A stretch of 64,000 nucleotides of DNA from Litoditis marina. Taxonomy: Eukaryota; Nematoda; Chromadorea; Rhabditida; Rhabditidae. Of this stretch, positions 1-13,400 are shown one piece after another. A model generated the notes under the pieces. The model was not told the origin of the DNA. It worked only from the letters and a program-made list of their open reading frames with translations, and ran no database searches. Location of the stretch: assembly GCA_964036275.1 (NCBI GenBank), contig OZ038436.1:6069482-6133481 (forward strand). The letters are read 5' to 3'. The translations under genes were made by a program, and so were the position numbers. Numbering within the stretch: position 1 is the first letter of the stretch; each line of letters opens with the position of its first letter.

Positions 1-671
1 CCACCAAAGACGACTAAACAACCTCGCTAGGAGCTGAAAAAAACACTTTAAATTGTTTTCCTCGTTTAAGTTAACTAAGTGTTTTCCAGTATTTAGTCTT
101 TTCGGAAGTAAAGATTGTCTAACGTATTTTCAAGCCTTTATCGCATGCTCAAATGTACGAGAGCTGAGTGTAAAACTGACTGAAAACTTGAAGAATATCG
201 AGTGTTAACGTGTTTTACACGTGTTCACACGTTTTATGTGAGTGCATGTAGTTTCCATCAATTCTACTAACACTGCTACAGTACACTTCGGAGTTCTCGA
301 GAATATGGAATAAGAATCAAATGCTAAAATGCCTAACCTTTTCGATAACTTTTAAATGTATAAAACAGTCTGTCAGTGCTGTATACCGTTTTACTTTCAG
401 GTGAAGTGGAGAAAACTATACAGTTGTACCAAAATGGTCGAAAAATGTTGTGTTCTCAATATAGTACTAGTACCTTTGAAGAGGACCTTTTCTTCTTTGA
501 ATTTTGATGTTTGATCTCGCTACACACCAAATTCTCTAAAAATTAGACCATGAATCAACGGGATATAACTAAAAACACAGCGATTCATGGAAACATATAC
601 CGTATACGCTTGCCGTGTAAAGAGCGAACAGTATAATCGTGACCCATCCTGTACACCCTATACAGTTGTGT

Positions 672-674
<3 letters not shown>

Positions 675-736
<62 letters not shown>

Positions 737-805
737 TCTCTCTCTTACCTTTTCTCTTCCCCCTCTTTCCTCTCGCTCTCTTCCCCTCTCTCTTCCTCCT
801 TCTCT
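675..805. repeat. CT/GA microsatellite
   Basis: Almost pure CT dinucleotide repeat from 675 to about 745, then degenerate pyrimidine-rich sequence. It creates long open frames of Leu-Ser repeats on one strand and Arg-Glu on the other, which are not genes. Confidence 0.95.
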
Positions 806-1742
806 TTTTCCTACTGTACTCCTGGTATATTTGGAGAGGACTATACAGTTGTGTGATATATTCTTCGCATGCCGCACATCATATGATTCACCCCCAGTCT
901 TTCTATTTACTCTTTGCCTTGCATGTATTCAACCATCGCACACAACTTTGTTTAGGCCTTCTTCCCTCAACGATTTTTTCACGTGGCACATGGCACTTTC
1001 AGTTTCACACGTCAATGGAGTGTGTTTCTTAATTTCAATACTGGGTTCAACCTATAAGAGCTGATTTCAGAAACTCTTCCCTTGAAACATTTTAACGTGG
1101 TATAACTTCACTGATTTCTAAGAGTTTTATAGTTACTTATCATTAGAAACATCCACATGAAATTCATAATATTAGACCACTTTTCACTTTCTTTCTAGTT
1201 TCTAGTAGGCCAATTTTCAGTATTGTACACGTTAATAGAGTGGGTTTATTTAACTTTAAAGCTTGTTTTTAACCTATAAGAGCTCAAGACTTCAGAATCT
1301 CGCCACTCTACCACCTAGACATGTAAAAATTTGATTATGTACTGGTTTTCTCTAACATTCACATTTTTCTAATAGGCCATTTTCACACACGTTTACTGTT
1401 TACAGAGTGTGCTTTTCCAACTTTAAACGCTTGTTCACAATTTATAATAGCTCTTTAAGAATTAGGATATTCAAAATTGAATATTAAAACCCATTTTGGC
1501 TATCCTTTTTACCTTTTCCCACCAGAATACAACGTAGTTTGTTTGCAGCAGAAAACCATTCAAATTCAGAGCGTTATTGAGTAAAACAGGTTGTTTTAAG
1601 CAGATTTTTTACGAATGTCATCTTTTCGATAACAGTTATATGTATCTTCAAAGTAAGATCAATTAAATATTCACAATTTTGCTACTAGAGAAAATAGTAT
1701 CACCACGGCTCAATGATGATTCTTGTGTTCAACCAACACTTC

Positions 1743-1810
1743 AATGTTTCATGAACTGTTTATGAACCAAAGAATGTACCATGTGCCAATGATGCTACCA
1801 TTTTCAACAC
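1743..1810 (+). ncRNA. Candidate 21U-RNA (piRNA) gene
   Basis: Core AATGTTTC at 1743 preceded by CACTTC, TTTATGA box about 8 bases on, then CAAT ending at 1790. The predicted 21-mer is 1790-1810. A related unit lies at 2127. Confidence 0.35.
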
Positions 1811-2126
1811 GAAATAGTCAATATTACTTTTCATCTACTTTTGAATTTGGGTGACGATTATAATGTTTCTGCAATTTTCGCCGTGTACGGTAATATGTTA
1901 ACAACTTCACGCTGATTTTCGGTATGACACACTTTTTTGGAATTGCAATAATTTCGTTCTTTGACCTTTCAAGTGAATAAAAACCATTTATAAAATAAAC
2001 TATTCCATTTATGAATAAAAAAACGTTCAGTGCTAATTTCAGCAAGTTTGTTTATTGATTGTAAAAATGGCGAGACAGATCAATTAATACCAAACACCTA
2101 ATCTGGAGGTAGTCCTCCAACGTTTC

Positions 2127-2194
2127 AATGTTTCATAGACCGTTTATAATGCAGATACGCAATTGGAATTTGTTCTTCCGGTGTTTTTCACAAC
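2127..2194 (+). ncRNA. Candidate 21U-RNA (piRNA) gene
   Basis: Core AATGTTTC at 2127, TTTATAAT box at 2143-2150, YRNT signal TGTT ending at 2174. The predicted 21-mer is 2174-2194. The core and the following 20 bases resemble the unit at 1743, so the two are probably duplicates. Confidence 0.4.
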
Positions 2195-2543
2195 TCATCG
2201 ACTGTCTGTTGCACCTGGCTATTGAGTATACTTTCTTCGTGCGCTTGTGGCCATTTACAGTAACACTTTGACACTTTTGCTAGGTTTTTTTCCAAATAAT
2301 ATAGTCCTTTCTGAGTGGATGTGTGTAGTTAACTCCCGTCCTACCAATCATTGCATCCAAAATAAAACTGGATGTTTTACCGTTTTAACCATTCACATTT
2401 TAGAGAAGAAAAAACGTTCAAAAATATTACATTTATACTTTGGAAAAATCTTACACATATCTTCATTCGGCTCGGAGATAAATAGAAGCATTAGACTCAT
2501 TTTTTGAGATTTCATGGTAATGTGCAACAGAGTAGCGCACTGC

Positions 2544-2612
2544 ACTGTTTCACTCTCTCTATATAGCTCGTTCGCAACCAGAATTAGCTGGTACCATGAC
2601 AATTTGCAATCT
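2544..2612 (+). ncRNA. Possible 21U-RNA gene, spacing one base long
   Basis: This is the only unit with the exact C. elegans-type core CTGTTTCA followed by a TATATAG box. The YRNT signal TGGT ends at 2592, one base further than in the best candidates. Confidence 0.3.
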
Positions 2613-3132
2613 ATGTAAAAAAAATTAATATGAGACCTGCCATCAATAATTCAATTTTATTTCAATACTTGCATTTTAGTCCCGAAAAAATCCGCTAGCA
2701 ACTGCAAAAGTAAACTTTTCTCTTTATCTGCACTCTCTTTCTCCTATTTCATGTAACTAGAGTGCAAGATCTAAACTAATGTAGATAAACAAATTAATCT
2801 ACCAATGTGAAAAATCTGTTCAATGGCGAACAATCTATTTTAATACATCACAAGTCATTTCCAACTGTGCTGTGCTAGTTCATATTCTCAAAACAAGAAA
2901 TAGGCCATATACATTTTAGCGTTTCGATGATTGTAATGTATTACCTTAACTCAACGATATCATTACTAGTATTATCAATACAAAAATGTAACGAATCATT
3001 CCAGAATGGGGAACAGCCAGTCGTACAATCTGTCTCAGGCAGAGCACAGTGTCAAGGAGAAAAGAAGACCATCGGATGAGGGAGTCCCGGTACGTTAGAT
3101 GGAGGTCCTCGGAGGGGGGGATATATAAAAGA

Positions 3133-3134
3133 GG

Positions 3135-3182
<48 letters not shown>
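3133..3182. repeat. GA microsatellite
   Basis: Pure GA dinucleotide repeat of about 40 bases. Frames through it encode only Arg-Glu or, on the other strand, Leu-Ser. Confidence 0.9.
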
Positions 3183-3188
<6 letters not shown>

Positions 3189-3446
3189 AGAGTGTAAGAT
3201 ACAGAAAGGATATTTTAATAAAGATGAAGAGAACAAAAAAGGGAGAGCAGGGCAAACGTGAAATACAGGGGGAGAAGATAGTAAATTGGAGTGCATTTGG
3301 GGAATATAGAAATCCACGAAGGAAGGAAAACTAAGAAAAAAGTTGTGTTTCCGTTATGTAAATTTATCATACATTGATAAGAATTTCTATAGGTATACCG
3401 ATTCCCAGAAGATCTTCTAGGAAAAAATAATAAAAATTTCAACATA

Positions 3447-3768
3447 TGTGAAAAGTCAAGGGGAAAAGGGTTCCTTTCAGGCCCGCGATATAAGTAGCCG
3501 AAATCACCCTAGTAGGGCCTAATAGGGGCGCGTAGAATGACGTTTTCGTCTCCAATACTAGATTTAGTTTCTTTTTCCTGCTCACCCTAGCGTACTTACT
3601 CGGAAAAGAAAAGAAAATGTAGAGTAGTGCAACACAATTGTATTCAAAATCGGTCAAAGCGTGTTAGCTACCAGATTCACGGCCCTTTTAGGGCATTTTG
3701 GGCCCGCGCTTACTCGATTACCCGAAATCACCCTTTTAGGGCCTAATAGTCCCTTGACTTTTCACCTG
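3447..3768. mobile_element. MITE with 'gaaaagtcaagg' terminal inverted repeats, copy 1
   Basis: Begins 'gtgaaaagtcaagg' and ends 'cccttgacttttcacc', which are inverted copies. The interior is built of inverted variants of 'gccctnttagggcc' and 'ccgaaatcaccct'. A second copy of the family is at 57633-57955. It has no coding capacity, so it is a non-autonomous element. Confidence 0.7.
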
Positions 3769-4433
3769 AGAAGTATCTCGAATTCCAGAGTGACGCGCCG
3801 TGTCGAACTATTTCGGTGCTTTCAACTGCTTCGATTCGAAAAGTGGGAAAAAAGAGGGAAAGACAGGAAAAAGAGAACTCGGAAAAGGAACAAAATGAAC
3901 AAGAAAAGGATAATAATTTGGTCACGGTTATCAAGGTTCGTTTCCCTTTTTTCTCGAAAATATAAAATTTGCTGAACAATGCACAAAACCCACATTATAT
4001 GGCAAGAATGCGTTTGGGAGAGAAGATAGTTCAGCTATATTGTTTTTGATAGGTTCCAGTCGAAGCATTCCGTTTTTCACAGTTCTACAACTATCCAGTT
4101 CAATATAGTTTTGTCAAAATTGTTGCTGAACAGTTTCGAAGATTAGGAAAACGGTTAAATATTATGAGCAGATTGAATATCACATTTTTCCTGGTTTGAA
4201 ACGAATAATCATGATAATAATCACAATTGACCGAATATCCAATAATTAGCACTATCGAGAATCACTCGAATGTTTTCTCTGATTCACGAAAGCATTCAAA
4301 ATTGCTTCCTTGTAATTCAACTATCAAAAAAGTAATCATAACTATTTTCTTGATATATAAAGAGGACTGAAAGTAAAGAGGGGGGGGGGGGGGGGGGGTG
4401 AGCTTACACCAAACTACAAATCTTCAATTTCAG

Positions 4434-7400
4434 ATTCCCGGAGAAAAATTGAAAACTGTCGAAATCAACGAAGAAATTCTTGTGAGAGCTGAGGAGCTGG
4501 GGCCTTCGCCTTTAACTGAGAAAAATCAATACCAAGAGAGAGAAGAGAGTCCAAAAAAGCAAACAGTTGTGGTGGAGAGAGAAGTAGCACAAGATACAAG
4601 AGAGAGTTCAGACAACGAGAGAGCCGTACGACAGGAGAGACACGTCTACGCACACAGAACTCAAGAGAGTCCAGACACGCAGAGAGTATCGCACGAAGAG
4701 GGACATGTCTACACTGGGAGATCGGAAGAGAGTCCAGAGATGCAGAGAATTGTCATGAAGGAGAGACGAATCTATGCACAGAGATCGGAGGAGAGTGCAG
4801 AGATGGTGACTAGCTCGAGAGAAGAGAGACATGTCTACACAAACACAACTGAAGAGGGTCCAGAGAGGCAGAGGGTTTTTGCCATGGAGCAGAGATCTGC
4901 ATTACCACACTATTCGGGTGAGAGTCCAGAGAAAGAGAGCGATTTCGAGCTTTTGGAAAAATCGATAGATTTGGAGAAAAGTGGCATTGTCCAACGGCCC
5001 GCCACAGATATGGGCGTTGTTTATGAAAGTTCGAAGGTTGGTCAACCAGCTGATCAAACTACATTATCGATTGATGACGTCAGAGATGAGGTAGAGAGAA
5101 GTGAGGAAATACCGACCATGGTCATGGAGGGCCAGAGTCAGACGACGAGAGAGCTGGAGCAGCCGGTGGACCTCGGCAGAGACGCAGACATCTCGGAGAT
5201 GGAGACCGAGCATCGGCCCATACACATATTTGTGAGTTGGCCTGCTATTTTGGGAATATCAATAAGAGTGTATCATTAAATGACTAGGTTTCACAAGTCT
5301 TTTTTGAGACCACACTAAACCACGCGTTCCAGTAACAAAACAAATTAGAGAAACTTGTGGCAGCAGCGTGTAAATTTTGTCACATTCTGGAAACTTAATA
5401 TAGTGAAATCTAAACATTTTTCACAACATCGTTCAACGCGAAATTCCCACGTCTTCAAGATTCCAAAAGAGAACAAAAAACTTCCATTTCTCTCTCTCAC
5501 TCCACTATGACAATGTAAGTTTTCGCAATTTTTTGAATCTCTCTTTAGAAATCAGAAAAAGAACAATGTTTTTGATGTATCGTTCAAATTACCGTCTTCA
5601 AGGAGTCCTACAATGGGGTTCAGATGCTAAACTTGGCGCTAAATGCTGTATAGTTTACTTGTCTGTTTCACGGACTTATTATGAGCCGACTCTCACTTTG
5701 AACACAATTCATCTTCGTTCTGTTTTAGGTCTCAATCATTTTTTCGGCGTTCAAGTAAATATTTTCCGTAAAAAGCAGATTTTTTTTTTGAAAACGCGTT
5801 GCATTAGTGTGTCTCAACGTTTTGGAAGATTTGTATCTACGAGAAAATGGCGTTCAAACGTTCCGCAGCTGGTTTTGTGTACAATTTACAGTCAAAAACG
5901 TTGTTACACAAGAGAAAGTATATTTCAAGTTGGAACCCAATGTAGAGTTATATTGTATGCCAGCCCCTTGAACTTAAACCAAACAAAAGCTTCGACCGCA
6001 ATCAAAATCGTTTCAAATATAGTTACATTTTACTTTGTTTTCAGAAATTGCACCGATCTATTCCAATGCCAGTTTTGAATTTGGATGCGGCGCCAAGCCA
6101 AGAAAAATACGACAAGTTGCCCTGTTAATTCTATCCTTTTTGTAATGTTGCAATTCTAACATAGCATTTTCTTTCTGCTTTAGAAAAGAGGTGGTACTTT
6201 CACAAAATAGGCCTTTACATTTTTCTTAATGGAGAATAACATCTTGTTCTGAAACCAAAAAAGACGGCGGGAACTCTTATACTCAACTTGCAAACTACAT
6301 TCGACACTTTTCTAGTTTGCTGAGCCGCCTAAACATATTTGGGTGTTTTATCTACGGAACTGATTTATTGAAAATGCCTTACGTATTTAAATACATTTAC
6401 TCTTCAATATAATTGTAAGTAACTGTGTATAATAATGATTTTGCTCACTTTAATGTTTTCTTGTGCATTTATATGTTCGGGTAGAATATACCCTGTACTT
6501 TATGTTAGTGCATTTTCTTTGTGAAGGGTGAAACGAATAAAAAGTTACAGTGAAGGTTATTGATTGTTATGTCATATTGTGAAGAATGTTTAGAAAACAC
6601 ATAGAAACTGATCGATTGTGATCTACAAATGTGAAGAAGTGAAATATATCTAGGTTCGAAATGATTAAAACGTACACGCGCTCAACTGTTGCACACTATC
6701 CATATTAGTCAAGTCATATATGGGTAAAGTAGTAAGTGGTCTATTCAAGTCCATTGAAGATTACTCAATAGAAAAAATAGAAAATCAATGAACTCTAGCC
6801 ATTCTAATCTGTGAATTTTTAATATTACACAGAACATAAATGCATGCATACGTTGAATATAACTTTTTTGTTGAAATCATAAGAGTCTACCCGAATATTT
6901 TGTTTGATTCTCTGAAAATTCAGGTTTTGTAATTGATTTCTTCACAAAAACACTTTCGTTCACAAGTAGATTCAAACAGCACATGAAACTGTTTCACGGC
7001 AATCTAAAGTTTGTTCCACCCACCTATAACCCTCTACAGTAATCTGCTCAAACTTCCAGGTCAATGTTTCGTACATTGACGCTCTTGGATTTTGGTAGAG
7101 TCTCCTCCACGTTTACTACTACAAACTGCAAAAGTTTTGGACCAAAATAATGAATTATTCATAAGAAAAAGCCTCCGGAATATTTGACTGATCACTGTAG
7201 AAGTACATCGACTGATGAAACAGAGTATAGTTGTCCAGCTGTCAATTAACGCATATTTTCGATTGAAAGATGACACCATCAAAGAATTAAATTAGTTTTT
7301 TTACGTCTTCATTTAAAGATTGTCTCAACGCGTAAGACATTCGTTATCGTCATGCTATCCTAATCCGTTTTATGATACAATAGCGAACACAGCTCAATGT

Positions 7401-10400
7401 TTCAGGTACGATATCACGTTCGTGATAGTATAATTTGCGTCCCTCCATTTCCCAATTCCGTGGGCGCACATACACAGAATAAATTCAAATGTTTTTGTTT
7501 CTGGAACACGAAAATGAACTTTCGCAGTTTTCTCGTGGCCCTTTATGTAGGAAGGGTGCAACATTTAAGCGGGAAAACAAAACTTCCAGTGGAAATGAGC
7601 TGATTTATGTAATTTCTTCTTCGGGATCGGAGAATGAATGAACCATCCTAAACTTTTCTCACAATCAGATCTGTATTATAACAAGGGACGAAGTCATTTA
7701 CTGTCACCATCGTTAGTTCCGACCGAAATAAACTTGAAAAGCAAATATTTCGATGGCAATAATCTCTCTCATGTGAAGCAACAAACTGAACAGTTTCTAA
7801 GTTAATGTTATATAGTTCATTCATCTTTTTCGTTTACCTTCAAACATTCGAATTTCACACAATTTATTTTCTCCTCCCTTTCTAAAGCTATGTAAATCGT
7901 TCAGGAGAAGTCTGCCTGAACAGGTACAATCGCTCAGGATTTGTGAGGGTGAATTCTATATGTAACCGGGTTGTTTGGTAACCTAACCTGTTTTGGTAAC
8001 CGTTTTTTCAGGTTACATTTGTAGATAACCGGTCGGTAACCGAAAATGAGAAAGCGGTCACCTGTTTTTCCAATGTTGAATGTGATTTTCACTTTCAGTT
8101 TGTACGGTAACCGTATTTCAGTTTTAGGTAACCTACCGGTTATCTGTGAGGTAACCTGAAAAGCAGTTACCAAAACCGGTTAGGTTACCGAAAAACCCGG
8201 TTACATATAAGACGCTCCAATCTAAATGGTTTCGGAAATCAGGAAATCCTAGTGATTTCATGAAATTTTTAGGATGAGACTTTTAACCATCGAAGAGTTA
8301 TCACTTTTTTAAAATTATTTCTGATTGGACATCGGGTAGTCCCCATTTATTTGAAGTTTAAACTAAAAACCAAACGATCGAATCGCTGTGTCCCGATTCA
8401 GGAAATTGAAAAAAAGTGTGTCACAAAAAATTGCAGTTTTCACAAATCTCTCAAAAAATTGTGTCACAATTTTTCACACTTCAATTTTTTGGGCACAATT
8501 TTTCACACTTCAATTTTTTGGGCCCAATTTTTCACACTACAATTTTTTGGGCACATTTTTTCACTTTTCCAAATATTGTACATGTTCCAGCAAGAGAGGT
8601 TATTACTGAACCACTCGCGCGATACTAATGTTTCCTTCCATACCCCCCTGACTGCGCCGTATCTAGTATTGGCGATTAGAGCAATGAGACGCAGAGAAAC
8701 GAGCGCGCATTGAGGGCATCGCCCAATTAGAGAAAGAGACGCAGAGAAAGAACAGGCGAGACAGATCCGCAGGATTTGAAACCATAACAAGATACGGATC
8801 ATTGAGAGCTGTGTCAAAGAGTATCACAGCATTATCGCGCGAGAGACATACAAAGTGCAAAGTACCTCTCTTTAGAGAAACAAATGTGTCACAATTTTTC
8901 ACACTTCCATTTTTTGGGCACAATTTTTCACACTTCAATTTTTTGGGCCCAATTTTTCACACTACAATTTTTTGGGCACATTTTTCGCACTGTTTTCAAC
9001 TGCGAAAACGTGTGTTATAATGTTCTGAAGGAAAATAATTGTGGCAGAGGATTTCGAAACATACAAATATTCGGTAGTTTTATCTGCGCTCCAAATGAGA
9101 GCGACACAAGAATTAGAAGAATTGGACATTTCAGAAATAATATCGGACAAGTCTGATGATGCACAATATTTTGAGGTTTTCCAAGAAATTATCTAAAATG
9201 GAAACCATTTAGATTGGAGCGTCTTATATAGAATTGGTCATTGTTGGGAGCTGTACTTCTTAGACCTGCTCGGTCGGTCGGTGCATTCCCGTATTAAGAT
9301 CCATTAAGAACAGTTGAACAGACATACTCTTTTATTTGTTTTCGTATATACGTTTTGTACGTTTTTTATTTACTCCGGCTGTTTAAACTAGTTTCTACAC
9401 TTGTATAATGAGGTTGAAACGCTCAAACCGAGCCATAAAAGTTCATGTTGATAATCTTTTCACAAACATTTTTCTAATACTTTTGAAACTCGACAAAATA
9501 ATACGAGGTTTTCGAAAAATTTGACAAAATAATACGAGGTTTTCGAAAAATTTGATGTCAACTGTGGGGGTTCACACTTTCGCAGAAAGAGACGGAAAAG
9601 AATGTTTGTACGAGACTGCGTAGTGCAAACATCGTTGGTATCGTTGATAGAAAACGGAGGTTTTCTAAAAATTACCGGTACTACACTAGGTTCATTCTTT
9701 GTATGTGTTTTGTACTCTATTCTTCGCATAGGTACCCCTATTCAGCGGTTTATTTACACGTACCTCATTGACTTTCTTTCATTCACCCAGTTTGAATAAA
9801 CGTATTCTTTCTGATTGTGAGAAAGATAGTTTAAAAGTAGTTTATAGAAAGATTATATTCTGACATTTCCAAACTTGATTTCAACCTAGACATTGGAGAG
9901 AGTCAAATCAAATACTACGTACATGAATTCTGCACTGGATGGAGTAATGAAACCAGTAACAGTTGATCAGTCGCCCTTATAAACACTCCGTCCAACATTT
10001 GAACGCGCGAGTAAATGTGTCTTTCTAGAGCTGATTAGAATATATGTTTTTAACCACGCGGTTACGCCATAACACAATAAAAGTTCTCTCGTGAAGCTAA
10101 CTACAAAAAGACATAAAAAACTTTCGGGAAATAGTTAGGAATACTATATACTCAAAAAGCTAAATAACAATATTCAAAGCTATTTGGAAGTTTTAACGTG
10201 ATTGTCTATTCTTGCCATCTCCGATAACTTCTTGCCAATTAGCAAGCCACTTTTGTAGCGGCCTTAGAGGAGGACAGAAAAAAAAAAGCTACTTTAGGTA
10301 CTCCGGGATACCTGAATACAACGTTGCGCGCGCCAAAACAGGCAAACACGTGTCAACCGTATGCGAATTAGTTTGTTAGTTTGAATTAAAAGTTATACTT

Positions 10401-13400
10401 ACTTATTTCTCTTGATGAGCTCTTTCCTATTAAGTTTTCTTTCTGTCCCCCTTTAACGAGAGAGTGTACAGGTCAGAGAGACACAGACTGCATCAGTCTG
10501 TCTGCGGGCTCATTGACCTGTATGTTCTCTCGTTTTTGTAGCTTTCTAATCACGGACAGTTGTTCCAATTACTGTGTCAAAGATGTACTATGCGGCGGAC
10601 CGCATATGGGTCCTGCCGCGCTCAAAATTTGTCAAGATCAAAAGATCAAAAGATCAAAAGTCAAAATCAGAATTTGGGTCCTGCCGCTCTTTCGAATTCA
10701 TTGATTCGAGAGGCGCGTGAATTTCACTTTTTCGTTTTCTACATATATGAAGCGATTCCACCCTAACTGTCCCCAGACACAGCAATCGTATTTAATTGGG
10801 CGATCTTGTATTTAAGTAATTGTATTTAAGTAATTGTTTTTAATTGGGCGTTAATTGGGCGAATTGGGTAATTGTGTTTCAAAGGAGGACGATCAATTAA
10901 TTGGCGTTAATCACTCTGAGCATTCCCACTAAGAACTTGGAAGTGTGCCAATGAATCAGGTTATTTTCATCACAGTGCTCTCATCAGTCAGCTGTTCTTC
11001 ACCTCTATCAAAGCACGTAAACATGAAAACATTTCGGAGAAACGTATAAAAAAATTAAATATGTTTGCTCTAAGTAATCGCGCGCAGCGCGAAGCGCTGT
11101 GCGAGATTTGTCTTTGGTCCGGCTAATGCGCGCCTCCGTTTTTTTAGTTTACCCACAAAAAGGGTCAACTTTGCAGAACAAAACTTTTAAGAATTCGGAG
11201 AAGTTCTACAGCATATTTGCAAGTTGTGTCCCAAATTTGAACAAGATCCGTTGAGTTCGAGCCAAGTTATGATGTTTTCGCTTCATCCGGAGCGCCAACT
11301 TCCGTCGTGTTTCCTTCCTTCCTTCCTTCCGTCACATTGTGCTGGGATGCTATCTCTGCCAAAACTGACCAGATTTGGCTAAAATTTGTAGTGATGATAG
11401 AACTCATATAAAAATTGAATGAGCGCAAAGTTTTTTTCTGAAAATAATTAATTTTCACCAAGTTACGACATTTCGAAATAAATGTCTCTGCGTCTCTCCA
11501 TTTTGTGCACTCTCTCGCTCTTTCTGTCAGGTCGATTAAGCAAACTCACAAACTGTCTTGTAAGTTAGCGTAAGACTGCCCGATTTCGATGAAATTCAAA
11601 CGGGATACCATCATCACTTCAGTTTAAATATTAAAGAATCTATTCATGACGTCATTCAGGATTCTGGAGATCAGATGACGTCATCTTTGAAAAGTGCGAA
11701 GTTGACCCCAAATATTTCTTCAAATGATGATAATAGTTGGCAAGTGAGTTGATAACGATGGAAAATCATCTAAACATGTCGTATTCCGAGATTCTGAAGG
11801 CCAGATGATGTCAAATTTTTTAAAAGTACAAAGTTGACGTCAAATTGTTTTTCAAATGATAATAATAGTGGGCAAGTGGTTTAATAACGATAAATCTTCA
11901 TCTAAACATGTCGTTATCTGAGATTCTGGGAGCCAGACGACTTAATACATCAATAATGCTTTCAAATTATGACAATAGTTGGAAAGTGGTGACAAGGGAA
12001 AATTCCCAGTTCAAGGGTTTCTACTCAACCGATTGTGTTGCAAATTGTGTGAGGGATGTAATATCCACCTAAACCCTGGCGGACCAGAGAAAATTTGCAA
12101 AAAAAATTGTTTTAATCAAAGTTATAGACATTTTTTGGAAAGTTTCTGCGTCTCACCATTTAGCTCGCTCTCTCTCAATATCTCTCTGTCCCGTCGACAA
12201 CTCAAACTGTATTGTAACTTAGAGTAACAATTACCGATTTGCTCGAAAATTGAAATATGATGCGATCGTGACTTTTGTTTGAATATTAAATATTCTATTC
12301 CTGACGTCCTTCAGGATTCTGGACACCTGATGACGTCATTTTTGAAAAGTGCAAAGTTGGCGTCACATATATTTTCAAATGATGCTATTATCTTAGAAAG
12401 GGTGTGACTATTAATCTAAGAGTGACGTATTCTGGGATTCAGAAGGCCAGATGACGTCAACTTTTAGAAGTGCAGAATTAACGTGAAATATATTTGCAAA
12501 AGCTGAAACTATCTTGAAAATGGTAGATTAACCATGAAACTTTATCCAATTATGAATTGTTCGGGAATTCAGAAGGCCGGCTAACGTCAACTTTTGAAAA
12601 AAAAATGACATGAAATATGTTTTCGAATGCTGCAAGTTTCTTAAAAATGGTCAATTCACGATAAAACTTAATTCAAACATGACGTATTCTGGGATTCTGA
12701 AAGGCAGATGAAGTAAGTTTTCAGAACTGCAATGTTGACGTCATTTTTTTTCGAATGATGGTAATACTTGACAAGTGGTTCATCAAGAAAACAATTTTAT
12801 CTTCACCGTACAGATCAAACCACCTCTCTACATACCTACGGCATGTATACAAAAAGAGAAAAATTCATGAAAAAGTGGGGACCCAACGACTGTGAGATTT
12901 GTCTTCTGCTGTGCGCCCCTTAGACAACTAGTCTCAAATGGAACAGCTACTGCTACAAAAAACGAAAAATACTAATTACTCTAGTATAACTATGTTCATT
13001 ACAAACATACAAAAGTCGTTAAATATTTTTTCAAACCTGTAAACTATAATATACAAATCACAGCTGCGAAAGAGAGAACAACTGTTGAATAATATGCCAA
13101 GTGTTATAGCACCTAGGTAAGTAATGGCCAAAACTGCAAACCATTGTGTACAAAACCAGGATCTCTATAGTTAACTACGTTGAGTTACATCTGTGATTTG
13201 TAGATTCTAGTTTACAGGTTTGAAAAAATATTTAACGACTTTTGTATGTTTGTAATGAACATAGTTATACTAGAGTAATTAGTATTTTTCGTTTTTTGTA
13301 GCAGTAGCTGTTCCATTTGAGACTAGTTGTCTAAGGGGCGCACAGCAGAAGACAAATCTCACAGTCGTTGGGCCCCCACTTTTTCATCAATAGTCATTTG

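Larger units (their letters stand above)
1..4433. other. Region with no gene recognised, left flank
   Basis: I see no convincing exon here. The stretch holds diverged tandem copies of a roughly 170-220 base unit around 960-1470 (each carries a variant of 'cacacgtcaatggagtg' followed by 'cctataagagct'), a CT microsatellite at 675-805, a GA microsatellite at 3133-3182, a MITE at 3447-3768 and a run of about 18 G at 4381-4398. The exon at 4434 needs an upstream partner, so a first exon of the TBC gene may be hidden here or lie outside the window. Confidence 0.5.

Noticed and set aside
639..1064. Open frames of 120-141 codons on the plus strand and 102 on the minus strand
   Set aside because: They are Leu-Ser or Arg-Glu translations of the CT microsatellite with no splice sites or recognisable sequence. 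The same applies at 2946-3317 and 37456-37684.
5533..6078. 181-codon open frame in the large TBC intron
   Set aside because: No domain or family resemblance, no acceptor or donor in phase with neighbours, and it contains poly-T and a candidate 21U-RNA unit. It looks like a chance frame.
8351..9156. Several overlapping frames rich in HFSHFNFLGTIF-type repeats
   Set aside because: They are translations of the 'tttttcacacttcaattttttgggc' array of a MITE, and appear on both strands at 18633-18896.
11979..12227. Frame containing NIHLNPGGP, reminiscent of a 2A-type ribosome-skipping motif from a retrotransposon
   Set aside because: The invariant NPGP is broken (NPGGP), the D-x-E context is missing, and the frame lies inside the satellite-like repeats with no reverse transcriptase nearby.
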